From Winslowiella iniecta (GTDB lineage Bacteria; Pseudomonadota; Gammaproteobacteria; Enterobacterales; Enterobacteriaceae): DNA of 64,000 nt. A program made the position numbers and the translations under genes. The notes beneath the pieces were generated by a model. It saw only the letters and a program-made list of their open reading frames with translations. It was not told the DNA's origin and did not search any database. Shown one piece after another: positions 51,278 through 62,319 of the stretch (position 1 is the stretch's first letter; the number at the start of each line of letters is the position of its first letter). The stretch covers positions 1 through 64,000 of the forward strand of contig NZ_JRXE01000020.1 in the NCBI RefSeq assembly GCF_001267535.1. Reading direction: 5' to 3'.

Positions 51278-51978
51278 CCTTCTGCCTGAGATCAATTATA
51301 GATTGCGGCTGAACAGGCTGAGTAAAATATTCTGCGGTTATTTAGGTTGGCAGAGGAATGGCAAAGCATAAGAAAAGCTCAGGGATACATACCTCATAAA
51401 ATCAAAGCCTTACCAGCTGATTTTGTTGGTTAACTTATTGATAAATAGCTGTTTAGACGCAGGTGTCGCTAAAATCATTTAACACCCTTTAGTGATTATT
51501 ACTGGAGAATTGTAGCGCCGGTTAATCAATGGGTAGCAGATATAACTATAAATTCGCTTCCCTGTGAAAGGCTTGTCTCTGATTATCGATGAGTTAATTT
51601 TATTAAGAATGAGATCGCACTGTTAACACTATTTCTCGCAGCATAAACCGCTTTTGTTTGCTGACTCCTTTAGTGGAATTGTCGAGGCTATTCCCTTTCC
51701 TCCAGATGCTTAATTTCGACATTAACCGGAGCGCGAACGTTTGGTGTTTGCCTGCTAACTTTTTCGCGGTTATGGTAACCACACAACTCTAACGAGAAAT
51801 CAGCAAGGGCCTCGCGACCCTGTACCTGGGTTGTGGAAATGATTTCCACCGCCTGAGAATAAAACACAAGGTTCTGACTTCCTCTGGCATCGTCTGTGCG
51901 ACGCTTCACTTTGTTGCGCAGCATAAATGGCAAGTGATTGAGTCAAGGGAATCAGCACCTTAAGCCTGGAGGCAAAAA
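51278..51978. other. Long noncoding gap between the leu and ilvIH operons (leuO absent)
   Basis: About 700 bases with no gene that I can support. In E. coli this place holds leuO plus the Lrp-controlled ilvIH promoter region. Nothing here reads as a LysR-type regulator in any frame. The left half is AT-rich and may contain the ilvIH promoter and Lrp sites, though I cannot mark them with confidence. A perfect inverted repeat gtggaaat-g-atttccac lies at 51833-51849, about 130 bases before ilvI, in what is probably the transcribed leader. The ilvI ribosome site 'ctggaggc' is at 51966-51973. Confidence 0.6.
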
Positions 51979-53703
51979 ATGGAGATGTTGTCAGGAGCCG
52001 AGATGGTGGTCCGGTCGTTAATCGATCAGGGCGTAAAGCATGTGTTCGGTTATCCGGGCGGAGCGGTACTCGATATTTATGACGCTCTGCAAACGGTCGG
52101 CGGTGTTGACCATGTGCTGGTGCGCCATGAGCAGGGCGCGGTGCATATGGCCGATGGCTATGCACGTGCTACCGGTGAAGTCGGGGTGGTGCTGGTGACT
52201 TCCGGGCCTGGCGCGACCAATGCGATTACCGGGATTGCGACCGCCTATATGGATTCTATTCCGATGGTGGTGCTGTCGGGACAGGTTGCCTCGTCGCTGA
52301 TTGGCTACGATGCATTCCAGGAGTGCGATATGGTCGGTATTTCGCGTCCTATCGTTAAACACAGCTTCCTGGTCAAACACACCGAAGATATTCCTGGCGC
52401 GATAAAAAAAGCTTTCTGGCTGGCGTCCACTGGCCGCCCTGGCCCGGTGGTCATCGATCTGCCGAAAGATATTCTTAATCCGGCCAATAAACTGCCTTAC
52501 GCCTGGCCGGAATCGGTCAGTATGCGCTCCTATAATCCGAATACTCAGGGTCATAAAGGGCAGATTAAACGCGCGCTGCAAACGCTGTTAGCCGCGAAAA
52601 AGCCGGTGATTTATGCGGGTGGTGGCGTGATTAACTCAGCCTGTCACGATGAGCTGCGTGAGGTTGCCGAAAAACTGAATCTGCCGGTGACCACCTCTCT
52701 GATGGGGCTGGGCGCATTCCCGGCGACGCACCGCCAGTCGGTGGGCATGCTGGGCATGCACGGCACCTATGAAGCCAATATGACGATGCATAACTCAGAT
52801 GTTATCTTCGCCGTTGGCGTGCGTTTCGACGACCGTACCACCAATAATCTGGCCAAATATTGTCCGAATGCCACGGTATTACATATTGATATCGACCCGA
52901 CATCGATTTCAAAAACCGTTGCCGCAGACGTGCCGATTGTCGGTGATGCGAAACAGGTACTGGAGCAGATGCTGGAACTGCTGGCGCAATCCGACGCGAC
53001 GCAGAATTTTGACAGCCTGCGCGACTGGTGGCAGAGCATCGATCAGTGGCGTTCACGCAAGTGCCTGGAGTTCGATCGCACCAGCGATAAGATCAAACCA
53101 CAAGCGGTGATCGAGACGATTTGTCGTCTGACGCACGGCGAAGCGTATGTGACGTCCGACGTTGGCCAGCATCAGATGTTTGCCGCGCTTTACTATCAGT
53201 TTGATAAGCCGCGTCGCTGGATTAACTCCGGTGGTCTGGGCACCATGGGCTTTGGCCTGCCAGCTGCGCTGGGCGTGAAGTTAGCGCTGCCGAATGAAAC
53301 CGTGGTCTGCGTCACCGGCGATGGCAGTATTCAGATGAATATTCAGGAGCTGTCCACCGCGCTGCAATATGGCATTCCGGTGCTGGTGCTGAACCTGAAT
53401 AACCGCTACCTCGGTATGGTGAAGCAGTGGCAGGATATGATCTATTCCGGACGCCATTCGCAATCCTATATGGAATCGTTGCCTGATTTTGTGCGCCTGG
53501 CGGAAGCCTATGGTCACGTTGGCGTGGCGATTAACCATCCGCAAGAGCTGGAAGAGAAACTGACCCACGCGCTGGAAGAACTGGCGAAAGGGCGTCTGGT
53601 ATTTGTTGATGTTAACGTCGACGGCACTGAGCACGTTTACCCGATGCATATTCGCGGTGGTGGTATGGACGAGATGTGGCTGAGCAAAACGGAGAGGACA
53701 TAA
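51979..53703 (+). CDS. ilvI: Acetolactate synthase III, catalytic subunit
   Basis: A 574-residue TPP-dependent enzyme for the first common step of valine, leucine and isoleucine synthesis. The TPP-activating Glu lies in '[18 protein letters not shown]'. Also visible are '[20 protein letters not shown]', '[15 protein letters not shown]' (FAD/herbicide site region) and the TPP/Mg motif 'GDGSIQMN...LNLNNRYLG'. A strong ribosome site precedes ATG 51979. The regulatory subunit gene follows three bases after the stop. Confidence 0.98.
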   Translation: MEMLSGAEMVVRSLIDQGVKHVFGYPGGAVLDIYDALQTVGGVDHVLVRHEQGAVHMADGYARATGEVGVVLVTSGPGATNAITGIATAYMDSIPMVVLSGQVASSLIGYDAFQECDMVGISRPIVKHSFLVKHTEDIPGAIKKAFWLASTGRPGPVVIDLPKDILNPANKLPYAWPESVSMRSYNPNTQGHKGQIKRALQTLLAAKKPVIYAGGGVINSACHDELREVAEKLNLPVTTSLMGLGAFPATHRQSVGMLGMHGTYEANMTMHNSDVIFAVGVRFDDRTTNNLAKYCPNATVLHIDIDPTSISKTVAADVPIVGDAKQVLEQMLELLAQSDATQNFDSLRDWWQSIDQWRSRKCLEFDRTSDKIKPQAVIETICRLTHGEAYVTSDVGQHQMFAALYYQFDKPRRWINSGGLGTMGFGLPAALGVKLALPNETVVCVTGDGSIQMNIQELSTALQYGIPVLVLNLNNRYLGMVKQWQDMIYSGRHSQSYMESLPDFVRLAEAYGHVGVAINHPQELEEKLTHALEELAKGRLVFVDVNVDGTEHVYPMHIRGGGMDEMWLSKTERT

Positions 53704-53705
53704 TT

Positions 53706-54200
53706 ATGCGTCGCATTTTATCAGTATTGCTGGAGAACGAATCCGGCGCATTGTCCCGCGTGGTTGGCCTGTTTTCACAGCGCGGCTATAACATTGAAAG
53801 CCTGACGGTAGCGCCTACCGATGACCCGACGCTTTCACGTATGACGATTCAGACCGTCGGCGACGAGAAAGTGCTGGAGCAGATTGAGAAGCAGCTGCAC
53901 AAACTGGTAGATGTGCTGCGCGTCAGCGAACTGTGCAAAGGCTCGCACGTTGAACGTGAAATCATGCTGGTGAAGATTCAGGCCAGCGGTTACGGCCGTG
54001 AAGAAGTGAAGCGCAGCGCAGAAATTTTCCGCGGGCAAATCATCGATGTTACGCCGACGCTTTACACGGTTCAGCTGGCGGGCACCAGTGACAAGCTTGA
54101 CGCCTTCCTCAACACGGTGCGTGAAGTCGCCGAAATTGTAGAAATCGCGCGCTCGGGGATTGTTGGCGTGTCGCGTGGTGGCGATCGCATTATGCGCTGA
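53706..54200 (+). CDS. ilvH: Acetolactate synthase III, regulatory subunit
   Basis: A 164-residue regulatory subunit that gives valine sensitivity to IlvI. The N-terminal ACT domain reads '[20 protein letters not shown]' and '[12 protein letters not shown]'; the C-terminal half has '[18 protein letters not shown]'. ATG 53706 matches the family; the frame to 53676 overlaps ilvI and is not needed. Confidence 0.98.
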   Translation: MRRILSVLLENESGALSRVVGLFSQRGYNIESLTVAPTDDPTLSRMTIQTVGDEKVLEQIEKQLHKLVDVLRVSELCKGSHVEREIMLVKIQASGYGREEVKRSAEIFRGQIIDVTPTLYTVQLAGTSDKLDAFLNTVREVAEIVEIARSGIVGVSRGGDRIMR

Positions 54201-54232
54201 TTGACTGCTGTACAGTAGCGTATGAAGAATCA

Positions 54233-54255
54233 ACCCGACTCCGGTCGGGTTTTTT
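54233..54255 (+). terminator. Rho-independent terminator of ilvIH
   Basis: Seven-base arms acccgac/gtcgggt with a tccg loop and a six-T run at 54250-54255, 33 bases after the ilvH stop. Confidence 0.92.
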
Positions 54256-54439
54256 ATGGCTTACATAAATGTGGCTTAAGCATTCGGCGGAGAAAAACTT
54301 TTGTTAATCAGAGCCGCTAAGTCGATGAAAAGCGGTTGCTCACCACGGTTTTCTGCTGTTAGATGTAACAAATCTCTTATCCATGGCTACGATATGGCTA
54401 TTAATGCAGCGGTCGTAGCGACTGAAGTGTGGGGTTATT

Positions 54440-55450
54440 GTGAAACTGGATGAAATTGCGCGCCTTGCCGGTGTGTCGCGCACGACGGCCAGCTATGTCA
54501 TTAATGGCAAAGCCAGGCAGTATCGTGTCAGCGACAAAACCGTCGAAAAAGTCATGGCGGTGGTGCGTGAGCATAATTACCATCCCAATGCGGTAGCGGC
54601 GGGACTGCGTGCGGGACGCACGCGCTCAATAGGACTGGTTATTCCCGATCTGGAGAATACCAGCTACACGCGCATTGCCAACTACCTCGAACGGCAGGCA
54701 CGTCAGCGCGGTTATCAGCTGCTGATCGCCTGTTCTGAAGATCTGCCGGAAAATGAGATGCGCTGTATCGAGCATCTGCTCCAGCGCCAGGTCGATGCGA
54801 TTATCGTCTCTACCGCTTTGCCGCCAGAACATCCCTTTTATCAGCGCTGGATTAATGATCCGCTGCCGATTATTGCGCTGGATCGTGCGCTGGACCGCGA
54901 ACATTTTACCAGCGTGGTCGGTGCCGATCAGGATGATGCCGAGATGCTGGCCGCTGAATTACGTAAGCTGCCGGTTAACAATGTGCTGTTTCTTGGCGCG
55001 CTGCCGGAACTTTCCGTAAGCTTTTTACGTGAGATGGGTTTCCGTCAGGCGTGGGAAGGCGACCCGCGTAATATCGACTTTATCTATGCCAACAGCTACG
55101 AACGTACCGCTGCGGCGGCACTGTTTGAAAACTATCTGCAAGACCATCCGATGCCTGATGCGCTGTTTACCACCTCGTTTGGTCTGTTGCAGGGTGTGAT
55201 GGATGTGACGCTGAAACGTGAAGGGCGCTTGCCGATTGATTTGGCGATTGCCACCTTTGGCGACCATGAACTGCTCGATTTCCTTGAGTGTCCGGTGCTG
55301 GCGGTGGGGCAACGCCACCGTGACGTGGCGGAACGCGTACTGGAACTGGTGCTGGCCAGCCTCGACGAACCAAAAAAACCGAAACCGGGTTTAACTCGTA
55401 TCCGGCGAAATTTGTTCCGCCGGGGTAAGTTAAATCGTAAGGTGACCTGA
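54440..55450 (+). CDS. cra: Catabolite repressor/activator Cra (FruR)
   Basis: A 336-residue LacI-family regulator of central carbon flow that responds to fructose 1-phosphate and phosphorylated hexoses. It starts with GTG, as in E. coli ('ggggtt' upstream). The helix-turn-helix is '[20 protein letters not shown]' followed by a hinge around '[18 protein letters not shown]'. The effector domain includes '[18 protein letters not shown]' and '[20 protein letters not shown]'. It is monocistronic, between two terminators. Confidence 0.97.
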   Translation: MKLDEIARLAGVSRTTASYVINGKARQYRVSDKTVEKVMAVVREHNYHPNAVAAGLRAGRTRSIGLVIPDLENTSYTRIANYLERQARQRGYQLLIACSEDLPENEMRCIEHLLQRQVDAIIVSTALPPEHPFYQRWINDPLPIIALDRALDREHFTSVVGADQDDAEMLAAELRKLPVNNVLFLGALPELSVSFLREMGFRQAWEGDPRNIDFIYANSYERTAAAALFENYLQDHPMPDALFTTSFGLLQGVMDVTLKREGRLPIDLAIATFGDHELLDFLECPVLAVGQRHRDVAERVLELVLASLDEPKKPKPGLTRIRRNLFRRGKLNRKVT

Positions 55451-55456
55451 ATCGAA

Positions 55457-55478
55457 GGCAGCGAAAGCTGCCTTTTTT
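55457..55478 (+). terminator. Rho-independent terminator of cra
   Basis: Arms ggcagc/gctgcc with a gaaa tetraloop and a six-T run, directly after the cra stop. Confidence 0.93.
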
Positions 55479-55891
55479 ACATCTATTAATATTTCGCCTG
55501 AAATTAAAAATTGGCTCAGGAATGTTCGTGGGATTTCAGAATGCTGGCAAAAGATTTACGTAAATTAAAGTAAGTATTGAAAATAACCAGCAAAGTCACT
55601 GAATTCCTCAACCGCCATAATCCGTTTTCCCGCTACTCTCAGGCGCCACGCGGCTACAGCCCTCTGTGCAAGCATTAAGAAATACCTTAAAATGCAAACC
55701 GGCTCGCAAAGTTTGCAAGTTAATTTATTCATGCCGAGACTGCTATTTTTTTGAGCATAATTAAATTTGATGTGAATTTTTTGTCATTATTCATCGGCTT
55801 ATTTTTTTGTTTTGGTTCAGGCAGGCTTTATTTTCAACTTTCCTTCCTTTTCTTCCTCTCAGAAATAATGCCTTCAGGCTGGTGCTGCGGC
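55479..55891. other. Noncoding gap before the dcw promoter
   Basis: About 410 bases, AT-rich in the second half, with no gene that I can support. E. coli also has a long gap here between cra and mraZ. Confidence 0.6.
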
Positions 55892-55921
55892 TTGACAATG
55901 TTTTCCTTCGCTCCGTAAACT
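55892..55921 (+). promoter_or_regulatory. PmraZ, main promoter of the dcw cluster
   Basis: ttgaca (55892-55897), an 18-base spacer and taaact (55916-55921). The pattern, including the spacer text 'ttttcct...gctccg', is nearly the same as the known E. coli mraZ promoter. Confidence 0.85.
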
Positions 55922-55928
55922 CTTTTCG

Positions 55929-55963
55929 TGGGAATTTGTGGTGTAAAGTGGTGATTAGGGGTA
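55929..55963 (+). promoter_or_regulatory. MraZ operator repeats
   Basis: Four G-rich boxes at exact ten-base steps: tggga (55929), tggtg (55939), tggtg (55949) and gggta (55959), each separated by five bases. MraZ of E. coli binds TGGGN repeats with five-base spacers at the same place just past the -10 element. Two boxes differ from the strict consensus. Confidence 0.8.
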
Positions 55964-55982
55964 ACTCGGGGGTGAGACTGGC

Positions 55983-56441
55983 ATGTTCCGTGGGGCAACG
56001 TTAGTCAATCTCGACAGCAAAGGCCGGCTTGCCGTGCCAACGCGCTACCGCGAAACGCTGATCGGGGAATCACAGGGGCAAATGGTCTGCACCATTGACC
56101 TCCACCAGCCGTGCCTGCTGCTTTATACCTTACCCGAATGGGAAATCATTGAACAAAAGCTGTCTCGCTTGTCCAGCATGAACCCTGCCGAACGTCGCGT
56201 TCAGCGACTGTTACTGGGTCATGCCAGCGAGTGCCAGATGGATAATGCAGGTCGTTTACTGCTGGCGAACACCCTTCGTCAGCACGCGAACCTTACTAAA
56301 GAAGTGATGCTGGTTGGGCAGTTCAATAAGTTTGAGCTGTGGGATGAACAGACCTGGTATCAACAAGTCAAGGACGATATTGACGCTGAGCAGTCGACGC
56401 AGGAACCTTTATCTGATCGATTGCAGGATTTGTCGCTATAG
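55983..56441 (+). CDS. mraZ: Transcriptional regulator MraZ
   Basis: A 152-residue protein with two AbrB/SpoVT-like swapped-hairpin halves: '[20 protein letters not shown]' with 'RYRE', and '[20 protein letters not shown]'. The DNA-contacting Arg in the 'GRL' loops is present in both. It represses its own promoter and so tunes the dcw cluster. It is followed two bases later by rsmH. Confidence 0.97.
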   Translation: MFRGATLVNLDSKGRLAVPTRYRETLIGESQGQMVCTIDLHQPCLLLYTLPEWEIIEQKLSRLSSMNPAERRVQRLLLGHASECQMDNAGRLLLANTLRQHANLTKEVMLVGQFNKFELWDEQTWYQQVKDDIDAEQSTQEPLSDRLQDLSL

Positions 56442-56443
56442 CT

Positions 56444-57385
56444 ATGCAGGATAATTTTAAACATACCACGGTGCTGTTAGATGAGGCGGTTAACGGTCTC
56501 AGCCTCAAGGATAACGGCATCTATATTGATGGCACGTTCGGGCGCGGAGGACATTCGCGCCTGATTCTTTCTCAACTGGGAGAGCAGGGTCGTCTCTACG
56601 CCATTGACCGTGATCCGCAAGCTATCGCAGCCGCTGCAGAAATAACCGATCCACGTTTTAACATCATTCATGGCCCGTTCTCTGCGTTGGCAGAGTATGT
56701 GGAAGCGCTGGGCTTAACCGGCAAGATTGACGGTATTTTACTCGACCTGGGCGTTTCATCGCCACAGCTTGATGATGCTGAGCGCGGATTTTCGTTTATG
56801 CGTGACGGGCCACTGGATATGCGTATGGACCCGACGCGCGGTCACTCCGCAGCCGAATGGTTGTTGCAGGCTGAAGAGAGCGATATCGCTTTTGTGCTGA
56901 AGACATTTGGTGAAGAGCGTTTTGCCAGGCGCATTGCCCGCGCCATCGTCGAACGTAACCGTGAACAGCCGATGACGCGCACCAAAGAGCTGGCCGATGT
57001 GATTTACGCGGCCACGCCGGTAAAAGACAAGTTCAAGCATCCGGCCACCCGCAGTTTCCAGGCGATTCGCATCTGGGTTAACAGCGAGCTGGAAGAGATT
57101 GAACTGGCGCTGAAAGGCGCGCTGATCGCACTGGCACCGTCCGGACGCTTATCGGTGATTAGTTTCCACTCGCTGGAAGACCGCATTGTTAAGCGCTTTA
57201 TGCGTGAACAAAGCCGCGGTCCGCAGGTTCCGGCTGGTATTCCAATGACCGAAGCGCAATTGGCCAGTCTCGGTGGCCGTCAGCTGAAAGCGCTGGGCAA
57301 GATGATGCCAGGTGAAGCGGAAGTTGGCGAAAATCCACGCGCACGTAGCTCAGTGCTGCGTATTGCTGAAAGGACCGCAACGTGA
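56444..57385 (+). CDS. rsmH: 16S rRNA m4C1402 methyltransferase
   Basis: A 313-residue SAM-dependent enzyme that N4-methylates C1402 in the ribosomal P site. It begins '[19 protein letters not shown]' and has the SAM motif '[16 protein letters not shown]', then '[15 protein letters not shown]', '[16 protein letters not shown]' and '[15 protein letters not shown]'. The stop overlaps the ftsL start by four bases. Confidence 0.98.
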   Translation: MQDNFKHTTVLLDEAVNGLSLKDNGIYIDGTFGRGGHSRLILSQLGEQGRLYAIDRDPQAIAAAAEITDPRFNIIHGPFSALAEYVEALGLTGKIDGILLDLGVSSPQLDDAERGFSFMRDGPLDMRMDPTRGHSAAEWLLQAEESDIAFVLKTFGEERFARRIARAIVERNREQPMTRTKELADVIYAATPVKDKFKHPATRSFQAIRIWVNSELEEIELALKGALIALAPSGRLSVISFHSLEDRIVKRFMREQSRGPQVPAGIPMTEAQLASLGGRQLKALGKMMPGEAEVGENPRARSSVLRIAERTAT

Positions 57386-57705
57386 TTGGCAACGAGCGCC
57401 ACAGTTTACCCGGAGTTATCGGCGGCGATCTGCTCCGTCACGGAAAGATTCCGTTAATCCTGGTGATTGCGGTGCTGGTTTCGGCGGTTCTGGTGGTGAC
57501 CACAGCCCATAAGACCCGCCTGCTGACGGCGCAGCGTGAACAATTAGTGCTGGAACGGGATGCGCTGGATATTGAGTGGCGCAACCTGATTCTGGAAGAA
57601 AATGCCCTGGGCGATCATAGCCGGGTTGAGCGCACGTCCACCGAGAAGCTGCAGATGCAGCATGTCGATCCGGCGCAGGAAAATATAGTGGTACAGCAAC
57701 AATAA
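57382..57705 (+). CDS. ftsL: Cell division protein FtsL
   Basis: A 107-residue bitopic divisome protein that forms the FtsQLB complex and activates FtsWI. It has a short cytoplasmic part, one membrane segment (about 23-43, '[17 protein letters not shown]') and a periplasmic leucine-zipper-like coiled coil ('[20 protein letters not shown]'). It starts with GTG inside the rsmH stop. E. coli FtsL is 121 residues; this one is somewhat shorter at the N-terminus, and an upstream start within rsmH cannot be excluded. Confidence 0.93.
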   Translation: MIGNERHSLPGVIGGDLLRHGKIPLILVIAVLVSAVLVVTTAHKTRLLTAQREQLVLERDALDIEWRNLILEENALGDHSRVERTSTEKLQMQHVDPAQENIVVQQQ

Positions 57706-57720
57706 GGAACCACGGACTCA

Positions 57721-59487
57721 ATGAGAGCCGCAACCAAGACGCTTAAATTGAAAAAACAGGAAGAGAAGGCCAGCTTTGTAAGCTGGCGCTTTGCGTTGCT
57801 GTGCGGTTGTATTTTACTGGCTCTGACAGGCTTGCTGCTGCGTGTGGCTTATTTACAGGTGATTAACCCGGATAAGCTGGTACGTGAAGGGGATATGCGC
57901 TCGCTGCGCGTGCAGGCGATTCCGACCGCACGTGGGATGATCAGCGATCGCGCCGGGCGTCCGTTAGCGGTCAGCGTGCCGGTCAACGCCATCTGGGCCG
58001 ATCCGAAAGAGCTGCATGACCATGGCGGCATTACCCTCGACAGCCGCTGGAAAGCGCTGTCCGATGCGCTGTCAATTCCGCTCGATCAACTGGCGAGTCG
58101 GGTGAATGCCAACCCGAAAGGGCGCTTTGTCTATCTGGCTCGCCAGGTGAATCCGGCGATTGGCGACTACATCAAAAAACTGAAACTGCCTGGCATTCAT
58201 CTGCGCGAAGAGTCGCGTCGTTACTATCCCGCCGGGCAGGTCACCTCACATCTGATTGGTTTTACCAATATCGATGGTCAGGGTATCGAAGGCGTGGAAA
58301 AAAGCTTCGATAAATGGCTGACTGGCCAGCCCGGCGAACGTATCGTGCGTAAAGATCGTTTTGGGCGCGTAATCGAAGATATCTCCTCGGTGGACAGTCA
58401 GGCAGCCCATAACCTGGCGTTAAGCATTGACGAGCGCCTGCAAGCGCTGGTTTACCGCGAGCTGAACAATGCCGTGGCGTTTAACAAAGCCGAATCCGGT
58501 ACTGCGGTGCTGGTGGATGTGAATACCGGCGAAGTGCTGGCGATGGCTAACAGCCCGGCCTATAACCCGAATAACCTCAGCGGTACGCCGAAAGATGTAA
58601 TGCGTAACCGTGCCATCACCGATATCTTCGAACCGGGTTCAACGGTGAAGCCGATGGTGGTGATGACCGCGCTGCAACGTGGCGTGGTGAAAGAGAATAC
58701 CGTACTGAATACCGTGCCGTACCGCGTCAATGGTCATGAGATCAAAGACGTGGCGCGCTACAGCGAATTGACCCTGACCGGGGTTCTGCAGAAATCGAGT
58801 AACGTCGGTGTTTCAAAGCTGGCGTTAGCGATGCCGTCCTCAGCGTTAGTAGATACTTACGCGCGCTTTGGATTGGGTAAGGCGACCAATTTGGGGTTGG
58901 TCGGAGAAAGCAGTGGCTTATATCCTCAAAAACAACGGTGGTCTGACATAGAGAGGGCCACCTTCTCTTTCGGCTACGGGCTAATGGTAACCCCGTTACA
59001 GTTAGCGCGAGTCTACGCAACCATTGGCAGCTATGGCATTGCCCGTCCGCTGTCGATTACCAAAGTTGACCCGCCGGTCAATGGCGAACGCGTCTTCCCT
59101 GAACCGCTGGTGAAAACTGTGGTGCATATGATGGAGAGCGTGGCGTTGCCAGGCGGCGGCGGCGTAAAAGCGGCAATTAAAGGTTATCGCATTGCGATTA
59201 AGACCGGTACCGCGAAAAAAGTCGGCCCTGATGGTCGCTACGTCAATAAATATATTGCTTATACCGCGGGCGTTGCGCCTGCGAGCCATCCTCGTTTTGC
59301 GCTGGTGGTGGTGATTAACGATCCACAGGCCGGTAAATATTATGGTGGTGCGGTTTCTGCACCGGTGTTTGGCGCCATCATGGGCGGCGTATTGCGCACC
59401 ATGAACGTCGAGCCGGATGCGCTGCCGACCACGGACAAAAACGATGTGGTACTTAACAAGAAAGAGGGATCAGGTGACAGATCGTAA
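57721..59487 (+). CDS. ftsI: Penicillin-binding protein 3 (FtsI), septal transpeptidase
   Basis: A 588-residue class B penicillin-binding protein for septal peptidoglycan cross-linking. One N-terminal membrane segment (about 22-42) is followed by the pedestal domain ('[20 protein letters not shown]') and the transpeptidase. Its active-site Ser307 lies in '[10 protein letters not shown]', with 'SSN' in '[10 protein letters not shown]' and 'KTG' in '[10 protein letters not shown]'. The serine number equals that of E. coli PBP3. It overlaps the murE start by 14 bases. Confidence 0.98.
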   Translation: MRAATKTLKLKKQEEKASFVSWRFALLCGCILLALTGLLLRVAYLQVINPDKLVREGDMRSLRVQAIPTARGMISDRAGRPLAVSVPVNAIWADPKELHDHGGITLDSRWKALSDALSIPLDQLASRVNANPKGRFVYLARQVNPAIGDYIKKLKLPGIHLREESRRYYPAGQVTSHLIGFTNIDGQGIEGVEKSFDKWLTGQPGERIVRKDRFGRVIEDISSVDSQAAHNLALSIDERLQALVYRELNNAVAFNKAESGTAVLVDVNTGEVLAMANSPAYNPNNLSGTPKDVMRNRAITDIFEPGSTVKPMVVMTALQRGVVKENTVLNTVPYRVNGHEIKDVARYSELTLTGVLQKSSNVGVSKLALAMPSSALVDTYARFGLGKATNLGLVGESSGLYPQKQRWSDIERATFSFGYGLMVTPLQLARVYATIGSYGIARPLSITKVDPPVNGERVFPEPLVKTVVHMMESVALPGGGGVKAAIKGYRIAIKTGTAKKVGPDGRYVNKYIAYTAGVAPASHPRFALVVVINDPQAGKYYGGAVSAPVFGAIMGGVLRTMNVEPDALPTTDKNDVVLNKKEGSGDRS

Positions 59488-60961
59488 CTTGCGCGACCTA
59501 CTGGCTCCGTGGGTGCCCGGCGCACCGGAGCGTCCGCTTCGTGAAATGACACTGGATAGCCGCCAGGCGGCATCCGGCGATCTGTTTGTGGCGATTGCCG
59601 GCCATCAGGCCGATGGACGACGTTTTATTCCGCAGGCTATCGCTCAGGGTGTGGCGGCGGTGATTGCTGAAGCTGATGGCGTCGCAGAAGATGGTCATAT
59701 CGCCGAAATGCACGGCGTGCCGGTGATTTACCTGGCGCAGCTGCCACAGCGCCTCTCGGCACTGGCCGGACGTTTTTACCAGCAGCCAGGCGAGCAACTG
59801 CGTCTGATTGGCGTGACCGGAACCAACGGTAAAACCACAACTACCCAGTTGCTGGCGCAGTGGGCCAATCTGCTGGGTGAAACCGGTGCGGTGATGGGCA
59901 CTGTCGGTAACGGCCTGTATGGTCAACTGGTATCGACAGAAAATACCACCGGTTCCGCAGTAGATGTTCAGCACGTGCTGCATTCACTGGTGGAAAAGGG
60001 CGCGACCGTGGCAGCGATGGAAGTTTCCTCCCACGGGCTGGTGCAGCATCGCGTTGCGGCGCTGCCGTTTGCCGCTGCTGCTTTTACCAATCTCAGTCGC
60101 GATCACCTGGATTATCATGGTGATATGACGCGCTATGAGGCCGCCAAATGGCTGCTGTTCTCTGAGCACCAGGTCGGCCAGATGATTATTAATGCGGATG
60201 ACGAAGTGGGGTATCGCTGGTTGCAAAACCTGCCGGATGCCGTTGCCGTCACCATGGAAAACAACTTGCAGCCGGGCTGCCGTGGTCGCTGGCTGAAAGC
60301 CATCGGGATCAACTATCACGACAACGGCTTCTCGGTAACTTTTGAATCCAGCTGGGGTAATGGCGTTATCGACAGCCGCCTGATGGGCGCATTTAACGTC
60401 AGCAACCTGCTGGTGGCGCTGGCGACTTTACTGTCGCTGGGCTATCCGTTGACCGAACTGATCGCTACCGCCAATCAGTTGCAGCCAGTTTGTGGTCGCA
60501 TGGAAGTGTTCAGTGCGCCGGGCAAAGCGACGGTGGTAGTGGATTATGCTCACACCCCGGATGCGCTGGAGAAAGCGCTGGAAGCGGCGCGCCTGCACTG
60601 TAAAGGCCAGCTGTGGTGTGTGTTCGGCTGTGGCGGCGACCGCGATAAAGGTAAGCGCCCACTAATGGGAGCGATTGCCGAGCAGTTCTCCGACGTGGTG
60701 GTGATTACTGATGACAACCCGCGCGGTGAAGAACCGGCGGCAATTGTTGAAGGTATTCTTTCCGGCTTACTTGATGCAGGCCGCGCACGGGTAGTGCACG
60801 GGCGTGCGCAAGCGGTCACTAACGTCATTATGCAGGCGCAGGAAGATGACGTGGTGGTGGTGGCCGGTAAGGGCCACGAAGATTATCAGCTGGTCGGCAA
60901 TCGCCGACTGGATTACTCCGATCGTGTGACGGTCGCCCGCTTGTTAGGAGTGGTGGCATGA
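59474..60961 (+). CDS. murE: UDP-MurNAc-Ala-Glu:meso-diaminopimelate ligase
   Basis: A 495-residue ATP-dependent ligase that adds meso-diaminopimelate to the stem peptide. GTG 59474, six bases after 'gagg', gives '[18 protein letters not shown]' as in E. coli; the longer frame from 59417 runs through ftsI. ATP loop '[16 protein letters not shown]', the '[12 protein letters not shown]' segment and the '[10 protein letters not shown]' motif, which selects diaminopimelate over lysine, are present. Confidence 0.98.
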   Translation: MTDRNLRDLLAPWVPGAPERPLREMTLDSRQAASGDLFVAIAGHQADGRRFIPQAIAQGVAAVIAEADGVAEDGHIAEMHGVPVIYLAQLPQRLSALAGRFYQQPGEQLRLIGVTGTNGKTTTTQLLAQWANLLGETGAVMGTVGNGLYGQLVSTENTTGSAVDVQHVLHSLVEKGATVAAMEVSSHGLVQHRVAALPFAAAAFTNLSRDHLDYHGDMTRYEAAKWLLFSEHQVGQMIINADDEVGYRWLQNLPDAVAVTMENNLQPGCRGRWLKAIGINYHDNGFSVTFESSWGNGVIDSRLMGAFNVSNLLVALATLLSLGYPLTELIATANQLQPVCGRMEVFSAPGKATVVVDYAHTPDALEKALEAARLHCKGQLWCVFGCGGDRDKGKRPLMGAIAEQFSDVVVITDDNPRGEEPAAIVEGILSGLLDAGRARVVHGRAQAVTNVIMQAQEDDVVVVAGKGHEDYQLVGNRRLDYSDRVTVARLLGVVA

Positions 60962-62319
60962 TCGCGCTTTCTCTGCAACAGCTGGCCGACATTACCTCGG
61001 GTACGCTACACGGCAGCGATCTGACCTTCGCTGACGTCACCACCGATACGCGGAAAGTGTCCGCAGGGGCGCTGTTTATCGCGCTGCAAGGCGAACGCTT
61101 TGATGCGCATGAGTTTGTCGGTGAGGCGATCGCTAAAGGTGCCGCCGGATTACTGGTAAGTAAGCACTTACCGGTGGCCGTGCCGCAGGTGGTGGTTAGC
61201 GACACGCGTATTGCGCTGGGTCAGCTGGCAGGCTGGGTACGCCAGCAGAGCGCTGCCCGCGTAGTGGCACTGACCGGCTCGTCCGGTAAGACCTCGGTAA
61301 AAGAGATGACCGCCGCGATTCTGCGCATCTGCGGTGAAACGCTGTATACCGCCGGGAATCTGAATAACGATATCGGCGTACCGCTGACGCTGTTACGCCT
61401 GACGCCTGAGCACCAGTATGCGGTGATTGAGCTGGGTGCTAACCATCAGGGCGAAATTGCTTACACCACCGATTTGACCCGTCCGGAAACCGCGCTGGTG
61501 AATAACCTCGCCGCCGCGCATCTGGAAGGCTTTGGCTCACTGGCGGGCGTTGCCAAAGCCAAAGGCGAAATTTTCGAAGGGCTGGCCGCTACCGGCACCG
61601 CCATCATCAATGCTGACAGCAACGACTGGCCGCACTGGCAGAACCATCTGCACCATAAAACCCTGTGGCGTTTCTCGGTGGAGCCGCAGGCGGACAGTGA
61701 TTTCTTTGCCAGCAATATTCGTTTCAGCACTCAGGGCACGCAGTTCACCCTGAATACGCCAGCAGGCGCAACGGAAGTTACGCTGCCGCTGCCTGGCCGT
61801 CACAATATTGCTAACGCGCTGGCCGCTGCGGCGCTGGCATTGTCAGTGGATGCGCCACTTGACGCGATTCAGCAGGGGTTAGCCTCACTGAAAGCGGTGC
61901 CGGGGCGACTGTTCCCGATAGCGTTAAACGCCACGCAACTGCTGATTGATGACAGCTACAACGCCAATGTCGGCTCAATGACCGCCGCCGCGCAGGTGCT
62001 GGCAGAGATGCCGGGTTATCGCGTAATGGTGGTGGGCGATATGGGCGAACTGGGCGCGGAAGCCGTCGAATGTCACCGCGAAGTCGGTGAAGCGGCACGT
62101 CTGGCCGGTATCGATCGGGTGCTGAGTGTCGGAAAACTCAGCCACGGTATTAGTGAGGCCAGCGGTGTTGGCGAGCATTTTAATGATAAATCAGCGCTGG
62201 CGGCACGTTTGTCCGCGCTGCTGTCCGAGCATCAAGAGATGACCATTTTAGTTAAAGGTTCACGTAGTGCCGCCATGGAGCAGGTAGTACAGACCTTACA
62301 GGAGAAAGGAACATGTTAG
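60958..62319 (+). CDS. murF: UDP-MurNAc-tripeptide:D-Ala-D-Ala ligase
   Basis: A 453-residue ligase that completes the pentapeptide precursor. Segments: '[20 protein letters not shown]', ATP loop '[14 protein letters not shown]', '[15 protein letters not shown]', '[15 protein letters not shown]' and '[12 protein letters not shown]'. Four-base overlap with murE and seven-base overlap with mraY show tight coupling. Confidence 0.98.
   Translation: MIALSLQQLADITSGTLHGSDLTFADVTTDTRKVSAGALFIALQGERFDAHEFVGEAIAKGAAGLLVSKHLPVAVPQVVVSDTRIALGQLAGWVRQQSAARVVALTGSSGKTSVKEMTAAILRICGETLYTAGNLNNDIGVPLTLLRLTPEHQYAVIELGANHQGEIAYTTDLTRPETALVNNLAAAHLEGFGSLAGVAKAKGEIFEGLAATGTAIINADSNDWPHWQNHLHHKTLWRFSVEPQADSDFFASNIRFSTQGTQFTLNTPAGATEVTLPLPGRHNIANALAAAALALSVDAPLDAIQQGLASLKAVPGRLFPIALNATQLLIDDSYNANVGSMTAAAQVLAEMPGYRVMVVGDMGELGAEAVECHREVGEAARLAGIDRVLSVGKLSHGISEASGVGEHFNDKSALAARLSALLSEHQEMTILVKGSRSAAMEQVVQTLQEKGTC

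Noticed and set aside
51688-51933. Minus-strand 81-codon open frame in the leu-ilvI gap
   Set aside because: No ribosome site, no recognisable domain, and it runs antisense through what should be the ilvIH leader. Not reported as a gene.
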